A stretch of 46,825 nucleotides of DNA, taken from the NCBI GenBank assembly GCA_905235335.1, contig CAJOKZ010000009.1, forward strand, positions 1 through 46,825. The letters are read 5' to 3'. A program made the translations under genes and the position numbers. This document shows, piece by piece, positions 34,360 through 42,454 of the stretch. The notes beneath the pieces were generated by a model. That model was not told the DNA's origin, searched no databases, and worked only from the letters and a program-made list of their open reading frames with translations. Source of the DNA: an uncultured Succiniclasticum sp. (GTDB lineage: Bacteria; Bacillota; Negativicutes; Acidaminococcales; Acidaminococcaceae). Each line of letters begins with the position of its first letter. Position 1 is the first letter of the stretch.

Positions 34360-34563
34360 CTATCCCTGAAAACCGTGCTCAGCCAACACTTCATAAGCTT
34401 CTTCTGCCTCTGCCGCCGGCACGGATATTTCAATCGCAGCCGGTTTATTGTTCCGTCTGGATGCCACCTGTTTCAGCTGGCATAAAAAACTGTTGTCGAC
34501 CAGAAGCTTTTTTAATTTTTCAGCACGCTCCTGCGTCGGAGCAATATAGATAACCTTCCACAC
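34360..34563 (-). CDS. Small uncharacterised protein (67 aa), DUF2007-like
   Basis: A 67-residue protein with an alpha-beta pattern: WKVIYIAPTQERAEKLKKLL, a strand with SFLCQLKQV, and AAIEISVPAAEAEEAYEVL at the end. This resembles DUF2007-type 'putative signal transducing' proteins, known for small ferredoxin-fold domains; the match is by eye. GTG at 34563 is the start, with TGAGGTG 9 nt upstream. It begins 12 bp after the etfA stop, so it is the fourth gene of the etf unit. No function can be assigned. Confidence 0.72.
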   Translation of the reverse strand: MWKVIYIAPTQERAEKLKKLLVDNSFLCQLKQVASRRNNKPAAIEISVPAAEAEEAYEVLAEHGFQG

Positions 34564-34575
34564 AGAAGCTGCACC

Positions 34576-35580
34576 TCAGGATTCTTTATATGCTTTGATT
34601 TTTTCAATTAGTTTGGGAATCACCGTATGAACATCGCCGATCAGGCCATAGTGGGCTACCTCGAAGATCGGTGCGTTCTCATCCTTGTTGATAGCCACGA
34701 TCACTTCCGACCCCTTCATGCCGGATACATGCTGCAACGCACCGGAAATCGCACAGGCAAAATACAGCTTTGGCGCGATGGTCTTGCCGGACTGCCCTAC
34801 CTGAGACGCATGATCCACCCACTTTTCATCCACGGCTGCACGGGAACCGGCAATGGCAGATTTTTCGAACAAACCGGCCAGCCCGTCCAGCACCGCAAAA
34901 CGTTCCGCATCACCGAAGCCGCGACCGCCCGCAACAACAACTTCCGCGTCTTCAATCTTCAGTTTGCCGCCGGTAGAAAGCGGTTCCTTTTTCAGGAGCT
35001 CCAATTTGCTTTCCACTTTATTCTTAACTGTATAATCGATCACTTCGCCCTGGCGGGAATCATCCGGTTCCATAGGCGCGAAAATTTTGGGCCGTACCGA
35101 ACCCATCTGGGGACGGATATCAGAGCATACGATGGTGCCCATCAGGTTTCCTCCCAAGGCCGGCCGCGTCCATTTCAACAAGCCGTCCTCTCCCATAACT
35201 ACTTCCGTGCAGTCCGCGCACAGGCCGGTCTTCAGACGGGCTGCCACACGGGGCGCCAGGTCACGTCCGTCAATCGTGGCACCGAACATGATGCCGTTGG
35301 GCTTGTATTCACGCGCCAGCTCGCAGATCGCATTCGCATATAATTCCACATTGTAATCCGCATATTCATCGCCCAGCACCGTGTAGACTACATCCGCCCC
35401 CCGGGCGATCAGCGTGTCCGCCAGTCCGTTATTTTCCTTCCCGATCAGCACGACAGCCGTGTTCTGTCCTGCCTCGTCGGCCAGACGGCGTGCCTGCCCC
35501 AGCAGTTCATGCGTCACACCGAGTATCTCGCCATTTTCCATCTGGGCCACTACCCAGATCGCGTTTTCAGTCTTTGCCAT
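34576..35580 (-). CDS. etfA: Electron transfer flavoprotein alpha subunit
   Basis: A 334-residue EtfA/FixB-like subunit. The N-terminal domain starts IWVVAQMENGEILGVTHEL. The C-terminal FAD-binding domain shows the family sequence GSRAAVDEKWVDHASQVGQS, followed by APKLYFACAISGALQH and VAINKDENAPIFEVAHYGL. The conserved arginine in GSR and the serine in GQSG contact FAD. ATG at 35580 lies inside the end of the upstream ferredoxin gene (14-nt overlap), which argues for matched synthesis. Which dehydrogenase it serves is unknown; no acyl-CoA or lactate dehydrogenase gene is nearby. Confidence 0.94.
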   Translation of the reverse strand: MAKTENAIWVVAQMENGEILGVTHELLGQARRLADEAGQNTAVVLIGKENNGLADTLIARGADVVYTVLGDEYADYNVELYANAICELAREYKPNGIMFGATIDGRDLAPRVAARLKTGLCADCTEVVMGEDGLLKWTRPALGGNLMGTIVCSDIRPQMGSVRPKIFAPMEPDDSRQGEVIDYTVKNKVESKLELLKKEPLSTGGKLKIEDAEVVVAGGRGFGDAERFAVLDGLAGLFEKSAIAGSRAAVDEKWVDHASQVGQSGKTIAPKLYFACAISGALQHVSGMKGSEVIVAINKDENAPIFEVAHYGLIGDVHTVIPKLIEKIKAYKES

Positions 35581-35767
35581 TATGAAAATCCTCCCTTGGA
35601 AGAGTAATTGCCTCTACAGGACATTCGTAGATACACGCACAGCATTCCACACATAACGCATCCCTGACAGACGCTTTCCCAGCTGTCACGCGGATGGCCC
35701 CTGTGGGACAGATGGCCGCGCAGTCCTCGCATCCTTTGCAACGTTTCTGATCAACCGCAATTGCCAC
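35567..35767 (-). CDS. Two-[4Fe-4S] ferredoxin
   Basis: A 66-residue ferredoxin with two complete cluster motifs: cysteines 10, 13, 16 and 20 in CKGCEDCAAICPTGA, and 39, 42, 45 and 49 in CVECCACIYECP. Both keep the proline after the fourth cysteine. It sits between etfB and etfA and overlaps etfA by 14 nt. In some Etf systems (LctC or CarE of acetogens), a ferredoxin domain is fused to EtfA; here it is a separate protein. It would shuttle low-potential electrons to or from the flavoprotein. The start lies 10 bp after the etfB stop. Confidence 0.95.
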   Translation of the reverse strand: MAIAVDQKRCKGCEDCAAICPTGAIRVTAGKASVRDALCVECCACIYECPVEAITLPREDFHNGKD

Positions 35768-35777
35768 GATGCACCGC

Positions 35778-36572
35778 TCAGCGTTTAATTACGCCGGCCG
35801 CGATCAGCTTTTCCACCAGCCTGTCAACGGCAACATCCACATCTTCTTCTTTAATGATCTGTGTTTCCACCTTTTGCACTTCCGGTGTAAACACCTTGAT
35901 GACCCGGGTCGGGGACGCGTTCAGGCCTACGTTGGTGGTATCCAGTGCAAGATCTGCCGCTGTCTTCACAGGAATTTCCGTCTTGCGTGCCTTCATCTTG
36001 CCCCGGATACTGGCAAAACGCAGCTCTTTCTCCGCACGGGTCATGGTCACCAGCAGGGGCGCCGGAGCTGCCAGTGTCTCAGCCCAGTTCTCCGTTTCCC
36101 TTTCCACGATAAAGCGTCCATCCTCAAAGTCAACCTTCAAAGCTGACGTAACCTGCGGAATGCCCAGATGTTCCGCCATCTCCGGCCCTACCTGGGCCGT
36201 GCAGCCGTCGGCCGCTTCCCGTCCGCAGAGGATCAGGTCATAGGCCCCCAGATGTTTTACCAGCGCAGCCAGCGCCACACTGGTAGCCAAAGTATCGGAA
36301 CCGGCCACCACGCGGTCTGTCAGCAGGAAGGCTTCATCCGCGCCCAGCGCGATGGCATCCTTCAGTATATCCTTGGCCTGAGGCGGTCCCATGGTGATTA
36401 CCGTGACCTTCGCCCCGTACCTGTCTTTTAAAATCAGCGCGGTCTCCAATGCTTCCGCGTCATACGGATTCAAAATGTTCTCCACGCCGTCCCGTACCAG
36501 AGTACGTGTTTCCGGATTCAGGCGAATCTGCGCCGTGTCCGGTACCTGCTTTACACAGACGATGATGTTCAT
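35778..36572 (-). CDS. etfB: Electron transfer flavoprotein beta subunit
   Basis: A 264-residue EtfB/FixA-like subunit. MNIIVCVKQVPDTAQI, the DAEALETALILKD helix, TMGPPQAKDILKDAIALGAD and CGREAADGCTAQVGP are the family landmarks. The nucleotide-binding part includes ALLVT-like segments and a signature near MTRAEKELRFASIRGKM. I chose ATG at 36572 because AGGAGG lies 6 nt upstream; the open frame extends to 36671 but is not homologous. It heads the etfB-ferredoxin-etfA operon, with a promoter about 190 bp upstream. Confidence 0.94.
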   Translation of the reverse strand: MNIIVCVKQVPDTAQIRLNPETRTLVRDGVENILNPYDAEALETALILKDRYGAKVTVITMGPPQAKDILKDAIALGADEAFLLTDRVVAGSDTLATSVALAALVKHLGAYDLILCGREAADGCTAQVGPEMAEHLGIPQVTSALKVDFEDGRFIVERETENWAETLAAPAPLLVTMTRAEKELRFASIRGKMKARKTEIPVKTAADLALDTTNVGLNASPTRVIKVFTPEVQKVETQIIKEEDVDVAVDRLVEKLIAAGVIKR

Positions 36573-36757
36573 GTGTTCCTCCTGTTTGTGATATCGTTTG
36601 ATTTTTGAAACCCTGCATGCCCGCTCGCCACTAATCAAATTCGGATACTTTCTCCGCCGCGCGGCGCACAACGTTAAATTAATTATAGAAAGAAAGTCGG
36701 TAAAACTTCTTCCGCCGCAATGCGCGGGTTCCTGGCTTCCTTTAATCAGTACAAAAT

Positions 36758-36786
36758 ATTATATCATGTTTTATCTGTTTTTCCAA
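36758..36786 (-). promoter_or_regulatory. Putative promoter of the etf operon
   Basis: TTGGAA (36781-36786) and TATAAT (36758-36763) are spaced by 17 bp on the minus strand. The leader to etfB is about 180 bp. In the 380-bp gap 36573-36954, this and the rbr terminator are the recognised features. Confidence 0.65.
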
Positions 36787-36789
36787 ATG

Positions 36790-36824
36790 AAAAGAGGCTG
36801 CCGCGGTTCAGACAGCAACCCCTC
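36790..36824 (-). terminator. Putative terminator of rubrerythrin gene
   Basis: On the minus strand GAGG...TTGCTG pairs with CGGCA...CCTC, with a small bulge, and TTTTC follows. It lies 130 bp after the rubrerythrin stop and just before the etf promoter. Confidence 0.5.
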
Positions 36825-36954
36825 ATTCTTTTCATCGCATAGCTTTATGCATCACTGCCGGCACATCCGCCGGGATGGACAACGTTTGACAGAACGTACC
36901 ATAACACCGGAGACGCAGGCGCAAATGGTTGAAGCGCTGCGCGTCCGGAACGAA

Positions 36955-37494
36955 TCAATAATTTTCTGCGTGGATCTCAAAATATGCCTGAGGATGTGCA
37001 CACACCGGGCAGATCTGCGGCGCTTTTTCCCCTACTACGATATGACCGCAGTTGCGGCATTCCCAAATCTTAACGGAACTCTTTTTAAATACTTCCTGTG
37101 CCTCGATATTCTTCAGCAGGGCACGATACCGTTCTTCGTGATGTTTTTCGATAGCGCCTACTGCGCGGAATTTAGCGGCCAGTTCCTTAAAGCCCTCTTC
37201 CTCCGCCGTTTTGGCAAACCCTTCATACATGTCGGTCCATTCAAAGTTTTCCCCCGCTGCCGCAGCTGCCAGATTCTCGGCCGTGCTGCCGATGCCGTCC
37301 AGTTCCTTGAACCACATCTTGGCATGTTCTTTTTCATTATCCGCCGTCTTCAGAAACAGCGCGGAGATCTGCTCAAAGCCTTCCTTCTTTGCCTTGGAAG
37401 CAAAATAAGTGTACTTGTTCCTTGCCTGGGATTCCCCCGCAAAAGCTGCTGCCAGGTTCTTTTCGGTCTGGGTTCCTGCGTATTTGTTCGCCAT
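36955..37494 (-). CDS. rbr: Rubrerythrin
   Basis: A 179-residue peroxide-reducing protein of anaerobes. The N-terminal ferritin-like di-iron domain includes [17 protein letters not shown] and the second E...E-x-x-H set in EKHHEERY. The C-terminal rubredoxin domain has cysteines 146, 149, 162 and 165 (ECRNCG, ICPVC). It protects against hydrogen peroxide, with electrons from rubredoxin-like donors. The start has GAGGAGG upstream. It is transcribed alone or with the CGGC gene; direct repeats lie in its leader. Confidence 0.96.
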   Translation of the reverse strand: MANKYAGTQTEKNLAAAFAGESQARNKYTYFASKAKKEGFEQISALFLKTADNEKEHAKMWFKELDGIGSTAENLAAAAAGENFEWTDMYEGFAKTAEEEGFKELAAKFRAVGAIEKHHEERYRALLKNIEAQEVFKKSSVKIWECRNCGHIVVGEKAPQICPVCAHPQAYFEIHAENY

Positions 37495-37565
37495 GATGAT
37501 TCCTCCTCAAGTTTTTATTTATTATGTCATGGTAAGCAACTTTTTGTTGCCTAAAATCACAAATG

Positions 37566-37602
37566 ATATGCAAAGCAGATTTTTTAGGATAATATGCAAA
37601 GC
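37566..37602. repeat. Pair of direct repeats upstream of rubrerythrin
   Basis: ATATGCAAAGC occurs at 37566-37576 and again at 37592-37602, each followed by a purine-G then TTTTTTA (26-bp period). They are located 70-110 bp upstream of the rbr start. They could be regulator binding sites; none known to me matches. Confidence 0.45.
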
Positions 37603-37663
37603 GGTTTTTTATTTCCTGTTTCACGTTACAAGGGAAAAGTTCGGCCCACGCCCTTGTCGTCCC

Positions 37664-37701
37664 GCATCATTAAATGCCTAAAAAATCCGATTTAACGATG
37701 C
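37664..37701. repeat. Inverted repeat related to the 3' end of the CGGC gene
   Basis: GCATCATTAAAT (37664-37675) and ATTTAACGATGC (37690-37701) are inverted at 11 of 12 positions. ATTTAATGATGC (37756-37767), which includes the CGGC gene's stop, is a perfect partner of the first arm. The 37690 copy and its flank resemble the end of the CGGC gene over about 30 bp. Confidence 0.5.
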
Positions 37702-37757
37702 GTGCTGCACACACTGCTTCCATCCCCTCCCCTGTTCCTCTGAAAGGCTTTTTTTAT

Positions 37758-38117
37758 TTAATGATGCGTGCCGTACACTACTTCGATGCCTCTGCTTTCC
37801 AGGTACGCCGCCATTTTTTCAATCCACGGGCAACGGTTTTTCACGTCCGGATCGTCCTTATCTTTTTTGTTAGTGCAGCTGCTGAAATGAACCGTATCCA
37901 CCGGTTCTTCTGCCAGGCGGTCCAGCTTTTTCTTCAGCCCCTCATCGTTTTCCACTGTCTGTCCGCAGCCGTTGCAGGTCATCATGGAAAACAATTCCAA
38001 GTCTTCCTGCCCGTACCGCTCAAATTTCACGGCACGGTTGCGAAAAGATTTTAAACAGGCAGCGCCGGGACAACGCATACTGACATCCAAACAGCGGATG
38101 ATCGCAACTTTCTTCAT
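37758..38117 (-). CDS. CGGC domain-containing protein
   Basis: A 119-residue protein starting MKKVAIIRCLDVSMRCPGA. It has multiple cysteines: RCLD, RCPGAAC, the TCNGCGQ centre and a later SSCTNKK. This pattern is that of CGGC-domain proteins, small anaerobe proteins thought to bind a metal or cluster; function unknown. I use ATG at 38117; an in-frame start at 38144 is preceded by no good site. GGGGGGG lies about 10 nt upstream. The 3' end is partially duplicated downstream. It sits next to rubrerythrin, which hints at redox biology. Confidence 0.75.
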   Translation of the reverse strand: MKKVAIIRCLDVSMRCPGAACLKSFRNRAVKFERYGQEDLELFSMMTCNGCGQTVENDEGLKKKLDRLAEEPVDTVHFSSCTNKKDKDDPDVKNRCPWIEKMAAYLESRGIEVVYGTHH

Positions 38118-38309
38118 AATAAATTTCCCCCCCCGGCGCAGCATTTTATCTGCCGCAGTCTTATGGTAAAGTTATTATATCACAGGCGGAAAATAAAAAC
38201 TGTGAAAGCTTGATGAATTAATTTTTTTCGAAATGCAATTTTCTTTTACCCAGATCCGCAGATACGGCGGACCCCGGAACGGCACCTGCCGCAACACCCC
38301 GCACGAATT

Positions 38310-39071
38310 CTACATCTTGCAGGTCTGTCCGCCGTCCACAAAGATAACCTGTCCGGTACAAAAGCTTGACGCGTCCGAGGCAAGATAGATCAGAATGCCG
38401 TCCAGCTCGCCTTCCCTGCCGAAACGGCGAAGGGGCAGCGAAGCTTTCTGCGCTTCCGCCATGGGACCGTCCAGCGAACTGGCGGTAAGCTCGGTAGCAA
38501 ACACGCCGGGACCGATGGCGTTTACATTGATTCCCAGAGGCGAAAGCTCGCAGGCCAGCGCGCGTGTCAGGTTCGCGATGGCCGCTTTGCTGGCATAATA
38601 CGATACTGATCCGGCTTCCCCTCCGTGGGCGGCAATGGAAGCTGTGTTGATGATCCGCCCACTTCCCTGTTTTGCCATCACGCGAGCCGCTTCACGGCTG
38701 GCGATGTAGGCGCCTGTCACGTTGGTTGCCATGGCGCGGTTCCATCCTTCTGTGGTCGAACTGAGCAGGTCATCCCATACGATGATGCCGGCGTTGTTGC
38801 ACAGAATATCAAGCCGGCCAAACTTCTCAACAACCGCGGCGATACAGTCGATGATGGACTGCTCATTGTTCACATCGCAGGGAACCGCAATGCATGTCGC
38901 ACCCAACGCCTCTACCTGCGACCTGGTTTCCTCCAGTTTTTCCACACGACGCGCCGCTACGGCGACAGACGCTCCCTGATTCGCAAGAGCCTTGGCGAAC
39001 TGGCGCCCCAGCCCGGAGGAAGCGCCGATGACCAGCGCCACTTTCCCTGTCAGATCAAAATAGTTTTTCAT
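38310..39071 (-). CDS. Short-chain dehydrogenase/reductase (SDR)
   Basis: A 253-residue NAD(P)-dependent oxidoreductase. The nucleotide-binding motif GASSGLG is at 16-22 and NNAG at about 90. The catalytic Ser-Tyr-Lys is represented by the TASIAAHGG serine region and the YYASK site. The end with FCTGQVIFVDGGQ is classical. The basic residues after the first strand (AARRVEK) suggest NADP use. It resembles gluconate 5-dehydrogenase and 3-ketoacyl-ACP reductases, but the substrate cannot be named. ATG at 39071 has AGGGTGG upstream; the longer frame to 39131 is less likely. Confidence 0.92.
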   Translation of the reverse strand: MKNYFDLTGKVALVIGASSGLGRQFAKALANQGASVAVAARRVEKLEETRSQVEALGATCIAVPCDVNNEQSIIDCIAAVVEKFGRLDILCNNAGIIVWDDLLSSTTEGWNRAMATNVTGAYIASREAARVMAKQGSGRIINTASIAAHGGEAGSVSYYASKAAIANLTRALACELSPLGINVNAIGPGVFATELTASSLDGPMAEAQKASLPLRRFGREGELDGILIYLASDASSFCTGQVIFVDGGQTCKM

Positions 39072-39164
39072 TATGACCACCCTTTCCGTTGACTGTCTGG
39101 CGCTGTGCAGCGCATATAAATCACGAACCATCGCCCATGTTTATTTTACCACATACTGTCAAAA

Positions 39165-39195
39165 AAGTGCAGCAGACATTCCATCTGCTGCACTT
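39165..39195 (-). terminator. Terminator of the helical lipoprotein gene
   Basis: AAGTGCAGCAGA (39165-39176) pairs perfectly with TCTGCTGCACTT (39184-39195). On the minus strand the stem runs straight into TTTTTTG. It ends the lipoprotein transcript before the SDR gene. Confidence 0.93.
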
Positions 39196-39288
39196 GGTAA
39201 TACATTATACGTATTCATGCGGCATCGCAAGATATATGACAACCCCACGACCTGCAATCACGTTTCCGCAACGCCTCCGCACAATTTC

Positions 39289-40410
39289 TTACAGGTTGTT
39301 TTCTTTCTTGAACTGCGCTAACATCTCCAGCACTTTCGCTTTCATATTGCCGCCTTCGGCAAAACGAGCCGCGTTTCCGCTCACGCCGTCGATCATGGCC
39401 TGGGCACGGTCTTCCTGCATTTGCATGATATCAGCAGCTGCTTTCGCCAGGCCAGCATATTTGGCTTTCACGTCGCCGTTGGCTTTTTTGATCTCCGCCA
39501 ATGCATTTTTGCCAAGATCCAGCAGCGCTGCTTTGTCAGCAGCACCATTGTTGATGCTGTCCGCCAGTTTCTTCAGAGTTGCTTCGTTCTTTTCCGCAAA
39601 AGCTACGAAATCTTTCGCTATAGCCGCAGTATCTCCCGTTACTTTTGCTGCTTCACCGGATACTGCGCCCGCTACCGCAGCTGCCAGTTTTTTCATCTCC
39701 CAGCCTGCCGGTTTGATTTTTTCGAAAATACCATTCAGATCCACGCCGCCGACATCGACGCTGTCATCCCAGTTCAGTTTATCAATGGCTGCCTTTGCTT
39801 CCGCAAAACTCATAACGCCGTCTTTGTTTTCCAACGCAGTTTCTTTATTCAGGGCAACTTTGCCGGCCGCATAGTCAAAGGCCACATTTTTGAAAATGGC
39901 TTTCCCGTCTTCGCCCACTTTCAGAATCCAGGCATAAGCTTTTTTGCCCATTTCGTCCACTACTACACTCTTTGAATTATAGTAGCCGGTGATTTTCCCG
40001 GTTGCGTCTTTGATTGCAACCCAGCCGTTCTTTTCCAGCTCTTCAATCTTAAAGTTCTTCGGGTCAATGTTCAGGCTGCCGGCTGCCAAACCGCGGCTGA
40101 CCTTTTCCGATACCCCTGTCGCCTTGGCCAGCAGGTCATCCGCTTCTTTTTCCGCGGCCGCATTGCCCTTGGCTGCTTCCTTCAGCTTCGCCAGCTTTTC
40201 CTTCAGGCTCTTGAGCCCCTCCTGTGCTTTTTTTGCTTCCTCGCCTTTCAGCTCTGCAGCGTTTGCCGCAAGTTTGTCCACATTGCCCAGCAGCGTTGAG
40301 AACTCTGTTTTCAGCCCTTTCAGCAGTTCTGCCTTTTTATCTCCGCCACAGCCTGCGACCATGGACAGGGACAACAGCATCGCCATCACAACCAGTAAAA
40401 ATTTTTTCAC
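39289..40410 (-). CDS. Helical lipoprotein of unknown function (373 aa)
   Basis: Starts with GTG at 40410 (GGAGG 7 nt upstream), giving a lipoprotein signal peptide: KKFLLVVMAMLLSLSMVAGC, with a good lipobox VAGC and lipid-anchor cysteine at residue 21. After this come two helix-rich, alanine/lysine/glutamate-rich segments. They flank a middle domain containing NGWVAIKDATGKITGYYNSK and KAYAWILKVGEDG, which has a beta-rich look as in surface-adhesin-E-like domains of Negativicutes (from memory). The frame opens to 40794 but overlaps the transporter gene and is not coding there. It would sit in the inner or outer membrane on the periplasmic side. Promoter elements TTCCAC-17-TAAAAT (40479-40507) lie upstream. 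Role unknown. Confidence 0.8.
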   Translation of the reverse strand: MKKFLLVVMAMLLSLSMVAGCGGDKKAELLKGLKTEFSTLLGNVDKLAANAAELKGEEAKKAQEGLKSLKEKLAKLKEAAKGNAAAEKEADDLLAKATGVSEKVSRGLAAGSLNIDPKNFKIEELEKNGWVAIKDATGKITGYYNSKSVVVDEMGKKAYAWILKVGEDGKAIFKNVAFDYAAGKVALNKETALENKDGVMSFAEAKAAIDKLNWDDSVDVGGVDLNGIFEKIKPAGWEMKKLAAAVAGAVSGEAAKVTGDTAAIAKDFVAFAEKNEATLKKLADSINNGAADKAALLDLGKNALAEIKKANGDVKAKYAGLAKAAADIMQMQEDRAQAMIDGVSGNAARFAEGGNMKAKVLEMLAQFKKENNL

Positions 40411-40478
40411 AATACTTCCTCCTAACTTTAAAATAATGGAAACTCGCTCGGACTTCCAGTCCTTGTTTCTGTATTTTA

Positions 40479-40507
40479 ATTTTACCATATCTTGGAAAAA
40501 AGTGGAA
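40479..40507 (-). promoter_or_regulatory. Putative promoter of the helical lipoprotein gene
   Basis: TTCCAC (40502-40507) and TAAAAT (40479-40484) are spaced by 17 bp on the minus strand; the -35 match is weak. The gap up to the permease stop also has a CCGGGG/CCCCGG hairpin at about 40535-40565 without a T run. Confidence 0.45.
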
Positions 40508-40609
40508 TTTTTTTCTGAAATTTTGGGAGAGTCCCTCCGGGGTTTTCCCTCATTTTTCCCCCGGTATGCCGCACCATAAAAATTATACCGGATTCCTGCC
40601 TGTCTCCAC

Positions 40610-41461
40610 TTAATACCCCCCGTCCCGCACAATCCCGACGACATAAAATACCGCGAATGCCAGCATATCGACGACGACGACCGTTGCTCCCACCGGCGTG
40701 CCGGCCAGGATGGAGAGCGCCATGCCCAGCAGGGCGCAGGCCACGGAACACACCGCCGAGCAGAGAATGACCGAACGGAAGCTGTTGAACACACGCATGG
40801 CAGATAGCGCCGGAAAAATAACCAGCGCGGATATCAGCAGGGAACCTACCAGGTTCATGGCCAGCACGATAATCACCGCGATCAGCACCGCCAGAAGGAG
40901 ATTGCAGGTTCCCACCGGCGTGCCTGCCGTCCGGGCAAAGGTTTCGTCAAAGGTTACCGCGAAAATTTTGTTGTAAAACAGGATGAACACACCGATAACG
41001 ATTGCCGATAGGGCGACGCACACCCATACCTGCATCTTCGTCAGGGTCAGGATGGAAGTGGAGCCGAACAGCGTCGTGCAAACATCGCCCGACACATTGG
41101 AAGAAACGGAGAACATATTCATCAGGAGATATCCGACAGCCAACGCGCCTACAGATATCATGGCAATAGCTGCGTCCCCCCTGATCTTCGCGTTCTTTCC
41201 CGTACGCAGCAGCAGTATGGCGGAGGCTGTCGTCACCAGCAGGATGAACGGCATGTCATCCGTGAAATTCAGCACCGCCGCTACCGACATGGCGCCGAAT
41301 GCCACGTGGGACAGCCCGTCCCCGATAAAGGAATACCGTTTCAGCACGAGTGTCACACCCAGCATGGACGAGCATAATGCGATCAGGACCCCCACTATGA
41401 GGGCATTGACCACGAAAGGATATTGAAAGTACAAAATTAGTTTATCAATCGTTGCATCCAT
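40610..41461 (-). CDS. Zinc/manganese-type ABC transporter permease
   Basis: A 283-residue ABC-3 family membrane protein (ZnuB/TroC/MntB-like) with about eight hydrophobic helices. The N terminus YPFVVNALIVGVLIALCSSM and LVLKRYSFIGDGLSHVAFG segment match the family; the latter carries the ATPase-coupling region. A later GSLLISALVIFPALSAM matches the conserved EAA-like end. It transports the ion delivered by the solute-binding protein. The gene is 257 bp downstream of the ATPase gene; a long inverted repeat fills the gap. Confidence 0.93.
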   Translation of the reverse strand: MDATIDKLILYFQYPFVVNALIVGVLIALCSSMLGVTLVLKRYSFIGDGLSHVAFGAMSVAAVLNFTDDMPFILLVTTASAILLLRTGKNAKIRGDAAIAMISVGALAVGYLLMNMFSVSSNVSGDVCTTLFGSTSILTLTKMQVWVCVALSAIVIGVFILFYNKIFAVTFDETFARTAGTPVGTCNLLLAVLIAVIIVLAMNLVGSLLISALVIFPALSAMRVFNSFRSVILCSAVCSVACALLGMALSILAGTPVGATVVVVDMLAFAVFYVVGIVRDGGY

Positions 41462-41511
41462 ATCTGTTTCCCCTAATCATTACAGTATAAAAAATTAAAT
41501 CGGGATATAGC

Positions 41512-41699
41512 AGCCTGTCTGATGCCGCCTGTACGCAGCAGCCGGCTCCCGCAGGGCGCGAGGAGGAACGGTAAAGGCCGTCATAACGGCCAGGCTGCAG
41601 AAAGAAACCGCTGACGTCACCGCATCGTGCCGAAGGCACATGCGGACAATCAGGCACCAAAGCGTTCGGCCGCAATGTAAAGGCGGCATCAGACAGGCT
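41512..41699. repeat. MITE-like long inverted repeat inside the metal transporter operon
   Basis: Arms 41512-41534 and 41677-41699 are inverted copies matching at 22 of 23 positions. Inside are smaller perfect hairpins: GGCCGT/ACGGCC near 41576-41591, and CCGCAT...ATGCGG near 41618-41645. The block lies exactly between the ATPase and permease genes. Reading frames through it are open by chance (41445-41837), with no homology I recognise. I infer a non-autonomous repeat; it could also be a structured RNA within the operon. Confidence 0.65.
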
Positions 41700-41718
41700 A
41701 CATAAATTCCAACTTCCC

Positions 41719-42414
41719 TTACAGCAAAAAAAGTTTTCCCGTTTCCGACCGTCGGTATTCTTCCGCAGTCCCGAAAAATAACACCTGACCCATGTGCAGG
41801 ATATGTGTCGCACAGGGGATCGCTTCCCGTACGTCATGGGAGATCATAACAATGGCGATACCCATCTCCCGGTTAATCTTCGCCACCAGGTTGTACATCG
41901 TTTCCGCCATCTTCGGATCCAGGCCGGAAACCGGCTCGTCCAGCACCAGCATTTTATCGGAAGCGCACAGCGCCCGGGCCAGCAACACTCGTTGCTGCTG
42001 CCCACCGGAAAGGTCGCGGTAGCATTCCCCTGCCAACGGCAGAATCTCCATCTTCTCCATGGCATTTTCCGCGATTTTTTTCTCCTCCCGGCTGTAAAAC
42101 GGTCGCCAGCCGCACCGCCCCTGGCAGCCCGACAGCACGATCTCCCGGACAGATGCGGGAAAATCCCGCTGTACCACAGTCTGCTGGGGCAGATACCCAA
42201 TCTGGTTATGCCGCAGCCCTTCTTCTACTATAATGCGTCCTGCCAGCGGCTTCTGCAGTCCTAACACAGTTCGCAGCAGCGTACTTTTTCCCGCACCGTT
42301 TTCACCGACGATGCAGAGGTAATCGCCTTTATTGATTGTAAACGAAAGATGTTCCGCCAGGACATGCGGCCCATATCCCAGCTTCAGGTCTTCACATCTG
42401 ATCAGTGTATCCAT
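41719..42414 (-). CDS. Zinc/manganese-type ABC transporter ATP-binding protein
   Basis: A 231-residue ABC ATPase. Walker A is GENGAGKST (37-45), the signature LSGGQQQRVLLARAL, and Walker B MLVLDEPVSGLD. The C-terminal HILHMGQVLFFGTAEEYR matches ZnuC/TroB-like transporters. It powers uptake by the following permease. The start is 40 bp past the binding-protein stop. The upstream substrate-binding protein and the downstream permease complete the system. Confidence 0.94.
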   Translation of the reverse strand: MDTLIRCEDLKLGYGPHVLAEHLSFTINKGDYLCIVGENGAGKSTLLRTVLGLQKPLAGRIIVEEGLRHNQIGYLPQQTVVQRDFPASVREIVLSGCQGRCGWRPFYSREEKKIAENAMEKMEILPLAGECYRDLSGGQQQRVLLARALCASDKMLVLDEPVSGLDPKMAETMYNLVAKINREMGIAIVMISHDVREAIPCATHILHMGQVLFFGTAEEYRRSETGKLFLL

Positions 42415-42454
42415 TTTATTCCCTTTCTCAAAAAAGGCGCGGTGATTTTATATC

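Noticed and set aside
41445-41837. Minus-strand frame of 130 codons across the inverted repeat
   Set aside because: It overlaps the ATPase gene in another frame and crosses both arms; cysteine- and serine-rich without a recognisable pattern or ribosome-binding site.
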